The notes under the pieces were generated by a model. That model had not been told where the DNA came from and made no database searches. It saw only the letters and a list, made by a program, of their open reading frames with translations. From positions 1,116,001 to 1,180,000 of the forward strand of contig CAVVOX010000002.1 in the NCBI GenBank assembly GCA_963749875.1: a stretch of DNA of 64,000 nt, given 5' to 3'. Origin of the DNA: JAHQVI01 sp963749875 (GTDB lineage: Bacteria; Pseudomonadota; Alphaproteobacteria; Rhizobiales; Rhodomicrobiaceae). Below are positions 8,032 to 15,988 of the stretch, in pieces; the first letter of the stretch is position 1, and the number at the start of each line of letters is the position of its first letter. Position numbers and translations under genes: made by a program.

Positions 8032-9210
8032 TCAACGCTGCTGCTGCGGCTCCAAATAGTGGCCGCTGACCCAGCCGGCAATGCCGAGATAGCGAACGTG
8101 ACACCATTGCTCGTCGCAGCCGCCGATCGGTACGACGCCGGTCGCATAGGAAGGAATGGCCCCGACGACATTGGCATCTGCACTTGGCCCATCGAGCACC
8201 TGGAGCGGTTTCCAAAGCGTGAGGCCGGTGACCTGGAATGTCTGCGAGCCTTCCACCGACTCATCGGCGAGATGACGGCGCGCGACCCAGCCACGCTTGT
8301 CCTTCCAGCGCACCAGGCACCATTGCTTGATACAGTTATGCAGGCCCTCGATCTTCTTGGCGTCATTCGGGATCCAGGCGACGATCTCGGACGTGCCGTC
8401 AGCCTCGCGATACATGGCCAGCGGGCTTTCGCCGGAAAGGCCGGCGAGCGTGTAGAACTTCGTCTCGCCCGCAATGACGGGCTCCGCGATAGCGGCGTTT
8501 TTCGCGTTGACCGCGAGGTTCGTGGCCGTCGTTTGCGTCTTGTTGAGGGCCTCGCCTTCATCTGCGTGGACAGGGTGGGGGAGGGCGGCCGTAACGTCCT
8601 CTGCGCTCTTTTCGGCCTGGCCATTGGCGACGGGCTCATCGCTGCTCCTGAACGCCGATTGCGGAAGCCATCCGATCAGCTGTCCCGAGCGCACATAGCA
8701 ATAGTTCCGGACGCAGGCGCCAAGCCCTTTCACGCTCCTGGTGCCTGGTTCTAGAAGCCCGGCAACGGGCAGCTTCTCATTGGGGAAGGCAAAGATCGGG
8801 ATCGGTTTGCCGCCTGCGCTTTTCAAATAGAGCGTCTTTTTCAGAGCGAGATCCCGCAAATCCGGGCCCACCTCCGGTTTGACCCTTGCTTGCCGCTTCC
8901 GCGCCTTGGCCGCCCGGGGGTCGAGCTTCAGATAACGCCGATAGACCCAGCCGCTCTTGCCGCCATATTCGACCTTGCACCAGCTTCTGGTGCACAGGCC
9001 GCCCTTGAGGCCGCGCGCATTGCCCGGAATGTAGCCAACGACGCGCGAACGTGCGGACGCGCGCTGCCGCAAATGCAGGCGCTGCGACGGTTTGAGATTG
9101 GTGACACGCCAAGTCTCCGCTTCCGCCTGCTCGGATATCGAAAGCGATAGCCCGGCGACAGACAGAAACGTAATGATTATGAGACTGGCAAGTCCAGACC
9201 GCAGGATCAT
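8032..9210 (-). CDS. Periplasmic protein with four bacterial SH3 domains
   Basis: About 392 residues. The start at 9210 gives a clean signal peptide (basic MILRSG, hydrophobic run, ending near SEQAEA). Four SH3b-like units follow, each ending in a GWV/GWL-type motif: about residues 31-95, 120-175, 245-305 and 320-385. Each unit carries a Cys pair with C-x4-C spacing next to an aromatic residue (CTRSWC, CVRNYC, CIKQWC, CDEQWC), suggesting one disulfide per domain in the oxidising periplasm. A 60-70 residue low-complexity linker separates units 2 and 3. SH3b domains commonly bind peptidoglycan or peptide partners; the specific role is unknown. No catalytic domain is attached. Confidence 0.85.
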   Translation of the reverse strand: MILRSGLASLIIITFLSVAGLSLSISEQAEAETWRVTNLKPSQRLHLRQRASARSRVVGYIPGNARGLKGGLCTRSWCKVEYGGKSGWVYRRYLKLDPRAAKARKRQARVKPEVGPDLRDLALKKTLYLKSAGGKPIPIFAFPNEKLPVAGLLEPGTRSVKGLGACVRNYCYVRSGQLIGWLPQSAFRSSDEPVANGQAEKSAEDVTAALPHPVHADEGEALNKTQTTATNLAVNAKNAAIAEPVIAGETKFYTLAGLSGESPLAMYREADGTSEIVAWIPNDAKKIEGLHNCIKQWCLVRWKDKRGWVARRHLADESVEGSQTFQVTGLTLWKPLQVLDGPSADANVVGAIPSYATGVVPIGGCDEQWCHVRYLGIAGWVSGHYLEPQQQR

Positions 9211-9469
9211 GCATACGCTCCCTGCCGCATACACGTTACACTGCAGAACACACAACTTTTCACGCGCTGTCAAACGACAGCACGCCCAACGACGCTGGAA
9301 CTCATGGCGAAATGGCGGTTTTGGTTAGCGAAACTGTTTAACGGCCGCAGGAGCGGGCCCTGCATCCCCGTGCTCGGAGGAAAGCCCCGCGAGTCCAGCG
9401 CTTTAGAAAGCTTAAGGCCGCATTGTGCTTAAATTATGGATAAATTTGATTACAACTTTAACGGTCTGA

Positions 9470-10654
9470 TCACCCGGTTTCCTCGAACAGCTCGCGGCCG
9501 ATGAGCATCCGGCGGATCTCGCTGGTGCCGGCGCCGATTTCGTAAAGCTTGGCGTCCCTGAGCAGGCGCCCGGTCGGGTAATCATTGATATAGCCGTTGC
9601 CGCCAAGGATCTGAATGGCCTCCAGCGCCATCCAGGTCGCCTTCTCCGCCGCGTAGAGGATCGCGCCGGCGGCGTCCTTGCGCGTGGCCTCGCCACGGTC
9701 GCAGGCGCGCGCCACGGCGTAAACATAGGCGCGGCAGGCATTCATCGTCGTGTACATATCGGCGAGCTTGCCCTGCACAAGCTGGAAACTACCGATCGGC
9801 TGGCCGAATTGCTTGCGCTCATGGACATAAGGGAGAACGAGATCCATGGCGGCTTTCATGATCCCGAGCGGTCCGGCGGCCAGCACCGCGCGCTCGTAGT
9901 CCAGCCCGGACATCAGGACACGCACGCCGCCATTCAGCTCGCCGAGCACATTTTCTTCCGGCACCTCGCAATCCTGAAAGACGAGCTCGGCGGTATCGGA
10001 GCCGCGCATGCCCAGCTTGTCGAGCTTGGGGGAGACGCTGAAGCCGGGAAAGTCTTTTTCGATGATGAAGGTGGTAATGCCGCGCGGGCCGGCATCCGGG
10101 TCGGTCTTGGCGTAAACGACGAGCACATCGGCGTGCGGGCCGTTGGTGATCCACATTTTCGTGCCGTTCAATATGTAGCGGTCGCCGCGTTTCTCGGCGC
10201 GCAGCTTCATCGAGACGACATCCGAGCCGGCGCCCGCCTCCGACATGGCCAGCGCCCCGACATGCTCGCCCGAGATCAGCTTCGGCAGATAGCGGCGTTT
10301 TTGATCCTCGCGGCCCGCGCGGCGGATCTGATTGACGCAAAGATTGGAATGCGCGCCGTAAGAGAGGCCGATCGAGGCCGATGCCCGGCTGACCTCCTCC
10401 ATCGCCACGCAATGTTCGAGATAGCCGAGGCCGCTCCCGCCGAATTCTTCCTCCACGGTGATGCCGTGCAGGCCCAGTTCGCCGAGCTTCGGCCAGAGAT
10501 CGCGCGGGAAGCTGTTGGTGCGGTCGATTTCGTCGGCGCGCGGGGCGATTTCGTTCGCTGCGAAAGACGCAACGGTTTCGCGCAGCAGATCGGCCGTTTC
10601 GCCGAGATCGAAATTGAGCTCGGTGCGATGATTTCTTCCCGATGCGATCACCAT
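9470..10654 (-). CDS. ivd: Isovaleryl-CoA dehydrogenase (acyl-CoA dehydrogenase family)
   Basis: FAD enzyme of leucine breakdown that oxidises isovaleryl-CoA to 3-methylcrotonyl-CoA. The 394-residue protein has the acyl-CoA dehydrogenase signatures AMSEAGAGSDV and QILGGNGYINDYPTGRLLRD. The catalytic Glu lies in SGLDYERAVLAAGP, the position used by isovaleryl-CoA dehydrogenases rather than the C-terminal Glu of short- and medium-chain enzymes. The ATG at 10654 follows aggtgaaaag and is preferred to an upstream in-frame start at 10720. No methylcrotonyl-CoA carboxylase genes lie next to it here, so the assignment rests on the catalytic loop. Confidence 0.88.
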   Translation of the reverse strand: MVIASGRNHRTELNFDLGETADLLRETVASFAANEIAPRADEIDRTNSFPRDLWPKLGELGLHGITVEEEFGGSGLGYLEHCVAMEEVSRASASIGLSYGAHSNLCVNQIRRAGREDQKRRYLPKLISGEHVGALAMSEAGAGSDVVSMKLRAEKRGDRYILNGTKMWITNGPHADVLVVYAKTDPDAGPRGITTFIIEKDFPGFSVSPKLDKLGMRGSDTAELVFQDCEVPEENVLGELNGGVRVLMSGLDYERAVLAAGPLGIMKAAMDLVLPYVHERKQFGQPIGSFQLVQGKLADMYTTMNACRAYVYAVARACDRGEATRKDAAGAILYAAEKATWMALEAIQILGGNGYINDYPTGRLLRDAKLYEIGAGTSEIRRMLIGRELFEETG

Positions 10655-10783
10655 CTTTTCACCTGTCCGGGGCGGTCCCATATATCCGGTAAAAATTGAG
10701 CTTGCCTGTTTTCGCGGCAAGGTGAAAGAATTATGGGCTGCCGAGGGATCTGACAGAACTGAAAACGCGAAAAGGAAAAAGCG

Positions 10784-12058
10784 ATGCGCATCAGCGTTTT
10801 TCCCGCGGCGGCTGCCGGACTCGCCTTGGCGGCCATCGGTTGTCTTCCATTACAGCACGCCGCCGCACAAGGGGCGGACAAGGCGGCGAAAGTGCAAAAT
10901 ACCGGCCCGGCGGTTGCAAAGGATCAGGGCGCGACGGGCAATGCGCGCGAGCGCACCTTTTTCTCCGATGACAAGGCAAGGGATCTTCTCGCCGCGGTAG
11001 ACAGCCTTCTGACGCGGGCGGCGGAGCAACGCGCCGAGCTCAAGGAGCTGCCGAGCCGGGAGAATTATGTGATCCCGCCTCTGTGGAAGGAGACCCGCGA
11101 GGACCGTGAGCAGAAGGTCCGGAAACTCCTCGACTCGGTGCTGCAGATCGTCTCCGATGCGCCTGTCGTCGAAATGCAGGCAAAGCTGCGGGCGCATCGC
11201 GATACGATCGGAGAACTGCGGGACCAAATCACGACGTTGCGCGAGAAACGCCTGCGCGCGCCGGAGGAGAGTGTTCTGCCCGGTCCCTGGTCGGAGACGC
11301 AGTCCTCGATCGATGACAATATCGCCGAGCTTCAGGCCCGGATCAAACGCAACGAAGAGGCGATCGCCAAGATCAAGCAGGACATCAAGGCGGCGCTGGC
11401 GAAATCCGGCATCGAGATGGGCGATGCGCAGCTCGATCTTCTGGTCGACAGCGTTCTCGGCGGCGACCTCATCAAGCTGGTGACGGCGTTCCAGGCCGCG
11501 CGCTCGGTGGACGATCAGCTCGCCAGGCTGCTCAGCGCCTCCAATGACGATGTGAAAGCCGCGCGGCGCTATTTCGCCATGCACGCCGCGCTGTTCGCGA
11601 TGATGCTGCATGCCCAGGAGCTGCTTCTGGAAAAGATCGACACCGTCTACATCACCAAGCTGCGCGGCATTCTGGGGGACATTCGCGAAACCCGGAACAT
11701 CACGCGGCGGCTGTTGTCGGAGCAGAACCGAGGCGATCAGAAGCGCGCGCTCGAGGCCAATATCAAGGCGCAGAATTTCGCCGAAAAGGTCGCCAGCTTT
11801 TATCGCGACTATCTGCTGACCCAGCGCCGCCAGCTTGCCGAGGCGCGTGAACGCACGCTGCGTGATCTCGCCATCGCCGACAATACGTTCGAGACCGTCG
11901 AGGCGAGCTTCCAGCTTCGCGAGCTGATGCAGGACGCGCGGACCTCGTTCGAGGCGCTGCAGCGTCTCGAGGCGCCCGGCTTCGATCAGGTGTTCAAGAA
12001 CGAGACCCTGCGTAAGGAGTTCGAGAGCCTGACGCAGAAGCTCGGGCCGACCTCGTAA
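10784..12058 (+). CDS. Periplasmic coiled-coil protein of unknown function
   Basis: A 424-residue protein I do not recognise. The first ~29 residues form a signal peptide ending AAAQG. The rest is almost wholly alpha-helical and highly charged, with heptad-like runs at about 60-90, 130-160 (ending TTLREKRLRAP), 175-205 (NIAELQARIKRNEEAIAKI) and 300-400. A more hydrophobic segment, RRYFAMHAALFAMMLHAQELL, lies near 265-285. No enzymatic motif is visible. It is divergent from ivd, with about 130 bases between the starts, and convergent with the broken aldehyde dehydrogenase gene. A structural or scaffolding envelope role is possible but is only inference. Confidence 0.75.
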   Translation: MRISVFPAAAAGLALAAIGCLPLQHAAAQGADKAAKVQNTGPAVAKDQGATGNARERTFFSDDKARDLLAAVDSLLTRAAEQRAELKELPSRENYVIPPLWKETREDREQKVRKLLDSVLQIVSDAPVVEMQAKLRAHRDTIGELRDQITTLREKRLRAPEESVLPGPWSETQSSIDDNIAELQARIKRNEEAIAKIKQDIKAALAKSGIEMGDAQLDLLVDSVLGGDLIKLVTAFQAARSVDDQLARLLSASNDDVKAARRYFAMHAALFAMMLHAQELLLEKIDTVYITKLRGILGDIRETRNITRRLLSEQNRGDQKRALEANIKAQNFAEKVASFYRDYLLTQRRQLAEARERTLRDLAIADNTFETVEASFQLRELMQDARTSFEALQRLEAPGFDQVFKNETLRKEFESLTQKLGPTS

Positions 12059-12104
12059 GGCGGCAGCCTGGTCGCGGATTTGTGCAGGATCGGGGCGCCC
12101 GTCG

Positions 12105-13615
12105 TCATGACGCTGTCTTCATGATGAACGGGTTGCCGCCGCCTGCGCCGTTGTTGATCCAGACGCTTTTCGACTGCAGATAGCCCTCGATCGCTTCCGC
12201 GCCATTTTCGCGGCCGAGCCCGGAGGCCTTGTAGCCGCCGAATGGCATCAGGAAGCTGACCGCGCGATAGGTGTTCACCCAGACCGTGCCGGCCTTGATC
12301 CGCCGCGCCATATTGTGCGCTCGCTTGACCGACTGGGTCCACACGCCCGAGCCGAGCCCATAGGCGATGTCGTTGGCGATCCGCACCGCCTCGTCCTCAT
12401 CCTTGAATTTGATGACGGAGAGCACCGGCCCGAACACCTCTTCCTGCGCGATGCGCATCTTGTTGTCGACGCCGGTGAAGATGGTCGGCTTGACGAAATA
12501 TTTGCCGCCGCCTTCCTCGGCCGTGGCCGGGCCGCCGCCAAGCACGCAATTGGCGCCTTCCCCTTCGCAATGTCGATATAGGACAGCACCTTCTCATATT
12601 GCGGCGGCGTCGTGACCGGCCCCACCTGCGTCTCGGTCTTGCTCGGATCGCCCAGCCGCGCGGTCTTCGCCATCGCGATGAGCTTCTCGACGAATTCGTC
12701 GTGGATGGTCTCCTGGAGCAGCAGGCGCGAACCGGCGATGCAGGTCTGGCCCGTCGCGGCGAAGATACCGGAGATCGCGCCCGAGACGGCATCGTCGAGG
12801 ATGGCGTCGTCGAAGACGATGTTTGGCGATTTGCCGCCCAGTTCGAGCGAGACCTTCTTAAAGCTTTTCGCCGCCTGCTCGTTCACCCGGGCGCCTGTGA
12901 CACTGCCGCCGGTAAAGGCCACCTTGGCAACCTTGGGATGGGTCACGAGCGGCTCGCCGGTCACCTGTCCGTATCCGGTGACGACATTGACGACGCCCGG
13001 CGGCAGGCCGGACGGCTCGATCACAAGCTTCATGAATTCCAGAAGCGAGGCGGAGGTGTATTCGGAGGGTTTGATGACCGCGGTGCAGCCCGCCGCCAGC
13101 GCCGGAGCGAGCTTCCAGGCAACCAGCATCAGCGGCGAGTTCCACGGCGTGATGAAGGCGCAGACGCCGACCGGCTCTTTCAGAACATAATTGAAATGAT
13201 CCGGCCGGTCGACCGAGACCACCGAGCCGTGAATCTTGTCCGCCAGACCGCCGTAATAATAGAACCATTCCGGCATATATTTGGTCTGCGCCGCCATCTC
13301 GGAGATCAGCTTGCCATTGTCGCGCACTTCCACTTGAGCGAGATGCTCGGCATGCTGCTCGATGAGTTGGGCGATGCGCCGCATTATTCTGCCGCGCGCG
13401 GTCGGCGTCATGGCGGGCCACGGCCCCGTCTCGAAGGCGCGCGAGGCCGCCTCGACCGCCAGATCGACATCCGCCTTGTCGCATTCCGGGATCAGCGCCC
13501 ACGGCTCGCCCGTATATGGATCATATGTCTGAAAGCTCTTGCCGGAGATGGCATCGACCCATTTGCCGTCGATGCAGGTCTGATATTTCATGAGCGAGGT
13601 CGGGGCGTCCAGCAT
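12105..13615 (-). pseudogene. Aldehyde dehydrogenase (NAD(P)+), frameshifted and with IS5-family insertion just upstream
   Basis: Class of enzymes oxidising aldehydes to carboxylates. From ATG 13615 (MLDAPTSLMKYQT) the frame carries the cofactor-binding PWNSPLMLVAWKLAPAL, FTGGSVTGARV, catalytic-Glu block LELGGKSPNI and nucleophile block GQTCIAGSR, then breaks at YIDIAKG. The rest (GANCVLGGGP, EEVFGPVLSVIKF, MPFGGYKASGLGREN) is in another frame ending at 12105. A missing G in a run of four (complement of 12560-12563) would restore KGEGANCVLGGG, the family consensus. An IS5-family element begins 13 bases upstream of the start codon and separates it from its native promoter. Homopolymer error is possible for the frameshift; the insertion is unambiguous. 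Confidence 0.85.
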
Positions 13616-13625
13616 GCTCACCGTC

Positions 13626-14443
13626 CTAGGCTGCGTTGACAAAAGCGGGTAGCCAGATATGGGCGGCAGCGAGCGCGAGGAATCCAGCGTAAGACAGTTT
13701 CGTTTTGTCATAGCGCGTGGCGATGCGCCGGAACTGTTTCAGTTTACCAAACATGCGCTCGATCCGATTGCGATCCTTGTAGGCTTTGAAGTCGCAGGCA
13801 GGCGGATCTTTGCGATTTGTTTTCGGCGGAATGACTGGTCCAATGCCTTTCATGAGCAGGGCAGATCGAACGTCGTCGCTGTCAAACCCTTTGTCCGCCA
13901 ACATGATTTTCGGTTTGTTGACCGGCAATTTCAACAGGTCGTCTACGCCGCGATAGTCCGAGGTTTCGCCGCCTGTGAGGACAAAGCCAAGAGGGCGTCC
14001 TTTACCGTCTGACCGGGCGTGGATCTTTGTCGAAAAGCCGCCGCGGCTTCGACCAAGAGCATTTGAATGAGTCCCCCTTTTCCGCCCGCTGCCTGAGCAT
14101 GAGCGCGAACGGTGGTGCTGTCCATCATGTGAGCCCAGTCGTCGGTGAGCCCCAGTTCGACAAGCGTTTCGAGGATCGCATCCCACACACCCATCTCCGC
14201 CCAGCGCCTGAAACGGACGTAGACGGAATTCCATTTGCCATAGTCTGGCGGCAGGTATCGCCACGGTGCGCCCGTGCGCATGATCCACATCATGCCATTG
14301 AAATATCTGCGATTATCCTGTGCTGGTCGCGCCCACCGGCCACGTTCTGATGGAAGGAGCGGGGCAATGATTTCCCACGCTGCATCGCTGACGTCACTCG
14401 GATATCCCAAAGATGCCTCCCCTAAAAGACATCCTTGAATCAA
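13626..14443 (-). CDS. IS5-family transposase, two frames joined by frameshifting
   Basis: DDE transposase of the IS5/IS427 type. The first frame (from about 14443, possibly a downstream start) encodes the N-terminal helix-turn-helix region, NGMMWIMRTGAPWRYLP and the first catalytic Asp in MMDSTTVRAHAQA. The second frame (entered near 14060-14085, ending 13626) encodes RGGFSTKIHA, the second Asp in MLADKGFDSDD and the catalytic Glu in DRNRIERMFGKLKQF. The switch is a -1 change close to an aaaaggggg run, consistent with the programmed frameshifting known for this group. The stop codon TAG uses the TA of the target duplication plus the next flanking base. Confidence 0.88.
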
Positions 14444-14482
14444 AACTCAACTGATTTGGGAATCCCTTTTGTCAACGCAGCC
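13629..14482 (-). mobile_element. IS5-family (IS427-like) insertion sequence, 854 bp
   Basis: Terminal inverted repeats ggctgcgttgacaaaag (13629-13645) and its complement (14466-14482) bound the element. The flanking dinucleotide TA is duplicated (13627-13628 and 14483-14484), and joining the flanks recreates CTAG, the target preference of the IS427 group. It contains two overlapping transposase frames on the minus strand. It sits between the upstream region and the ribosome-binding site of the aldehyde dehydrogenase gene. Both ends and the catalytic residues look intact, so it may be mobile. Confidence 0.92.
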
Positions 14483-14484
14483 TA

Positions 14485-14712
14485 GTTTTAAACTGACTTC
14501 AACTCGCCGCCCGGCTTGGAGGCCGGCGGCTCCCTTTCAGGGTAGCGCAGCCATCCCCTTCCTGTCCCGTTTTTGATGCGCGAGGTCATGCGCGTTTGGT
14601 TGCTCGCAGCGGGCACAATGCCGGCGGGCCGAACCGAGGCGATCAGGCGCGAGCGTTTCGCTTAAAGGGCCTGCGCACTCGGACGGATGTCTTTATCATC
14701 CGGAGACGCTAA
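14485..14712. other. Non-coding remnant between the two insertion sequences
   Basis: These 228 bases were originally the 5' flank of the aldehyde dehydrogenase gene and the 3' flank of the EipA-like gene. A GC-rich imperfect hairpin (gccgcccggcttggaggccggcggc, 14505-14529) is visible and could be an old terminator without a T-run. No convincing reading frame or RNA gene was seen. Confidence 0.5.
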
Positions 14713-14816
14713 TGCACTGACGCATTCACATGGTTCATGCGTCCGCGCCCTAGCTCTTTGTTTATGCATCAATTTTGCCAAACTCCGGCTGTTGCCTCCG
14801 TTTGGATCGATGCACT
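14713..14816. repeat. 104-bp dispersed repeat, copy A
   Basis: Starts tgcactgacgcattcacatg and ends ggatcgatgcact. It matches 49909-50012 with three substitutions over 104 bases. Its right end touches the stop codon of the EipA-like gene once the IS630-family element inserted there is removed. Both ends carry a tgcact/agtgca motif, so it may be a small mobile or REP-like element; function unknown. Confidence 0.9.
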
Positions 14817-14817
14817 A

Positions 14818-15988
14818 GTGTCCTGGTTCAGAGATACGTGCCATTATCGGGGTGAGCGATTCGCTGATAAGGGGAGAGGGATGATGGCGCGGCGCGCACC
14901 GGAAGTCGAGTTGAGCGAGGCACAGCGGCGAGCGCTTGTTGCGCTGGCGCGGCGCCGAATTACGGCGCAGGCGCTGGCGATGCGCGCGCGCATCGTGCTG
15001 GCGTGCGCCACGGGCGCCGAGAACAAGCAGGTGGCCGCGGAGCTCGGCGTCGATCAGGCGACCGCCGGCAAGTGGCGGCGGCGGTTCATCGCGCGCGGTG
15101 TGGATGGCTTGTACGACGAGCCGAAGCCCGGCGTTCCGCGCAAGATCACCGACGAACAGGTCGAGGCCGTGATTGTACGCACGCTGGAAAGCGCGCCCAA
15201 GGGGGCGACGCATTGGAGTTCGCGCCTGATGGCCCGGCAGAGCGGCATCTCAACCTCGAGCGTGCAACGGATCTGGCGCGCCTTCGGCCTGCAGCCGCAC
15301 CGCACCGAGACGTTCAAGCTCTCCACCGATCCGCTGTTCATCGACAAGGTGCGCGACGTGGTGGGGCTGTATCTGGACCCGCCGGAGCGGGCGGTTGTGC
15401 TGTGCGTCGACGAGAAGAGCCAGGTTCAGGCGCTGGACCGCGCGCAGCCGGTGCTGCCGTTGCGGCCCGGGCAGGTGGAGCGGCGCACGCATGACTATGT
15501 CCGTCACGGCACGACCTCGCTGTTCGCGGCCCTGAACGCCGCAACCGGAGACGTCATCGGCAAATGCTACAAGCGCCACCGCGCGGTCGAGTTCAAGAGG
15601 TTCCTCGCCGAGATCGAACGCCGCGTGCCCGGGGACCTCGACATCCACATCGTCATGGACAACTACGCCACCCACAAGACCCCGGCGATCCGCGCCTGGT
15701 TTGCCCGGCGGCCGCGCTGGCACGTCCACTTCACGCCGACCGGCTCGTCATGGCTGAACATGGTTGAGCGGTTTTTCGCCGAGATCACCGAACGACAGAT
15801 CAAGCGCGGTGTCCATCGCAGCGAACGCGAGTTGGAGCAGGCGATCCTCGCCTATATCGACGCCCGCAACGAAGACCCGAAGCCGTTCAAATGGGTTCGC
15901 ACCGCCGACGACATCCTTGAAGCCGTCAACAGGTTCTGTCTCAGAACCAGCCCGGAAAATTATGAAGCATACCTCTGATTCAGGACAC
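14818..15988 (+). mobile_element. IS630-family insertion sequence, 1171 bp
   Basis: Ends gtgtcctggttcagag (14818) and, reverse complemented, gtgtcctgaatcagag (15988) form imperfect terminal inverted repeats. The TA dinucleotide is duplicated at 14816-14817 and 15989-15990, as expected for IS630/Tc1-type elements. One intact transposase gene fills it. It landed exactly between the 104-bp repeat and the last codon of the EipA-like gene, where the TAG stop is regenerated from the duplicated TA. Confidence 0.92.
14881..15978 (+). CDS. IS630-family transposase
   Basis: A 365-residue transposase from ATG 14881 (MMARRAPEVEL). The N-terminal half holds helix-turn-helix domains (NKQVAAELGVDQATAGKWRRR, a Pax-like arrangement) and a winged-helix part (SGISTSSVQRIWRAF). 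The catalytic domain has all three acidic residues: Asp in VVLCVDEKSQVQALDR, Asp in IHIVMDNYATHKTP and Glu in SWLNMVERFFAEITE. The frame is open upstream into the 104-bp repeat, but those residues lie outside the element and are not real. It appears intact and complete. Confidence 0.93.
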   Translation: MMARRAPEVELSEAQRRALVALARRRITAQALAMRARIVLACATGAENKQVAAELGVDQATAGKWRRRFIARGVDGLYDEPKPGVPRKITDEQVEAVIVRTLESAPKGATHWSSRLMARQSGISTSSVQRIWRAFGLQPHRTETFKLSTDPLFIDKVRDVVGLYLDPPERAVVLCVDEKSQVQALDRAQPVLPLRPGQVERRTHDYVRHGTTSLFAALNAATGDVIGKCYKRHRAVEFKRFLAEIERRVPGDLDIHIVMDNYATHKTPAIRAWFARRPRWHVHFTPTGSSWLNMVERFFAEITERQIKRGVHRSERELEQAILAYIDARNEDPKPFKWVRTADDILEAVNRFCLRTSPENYEAYL

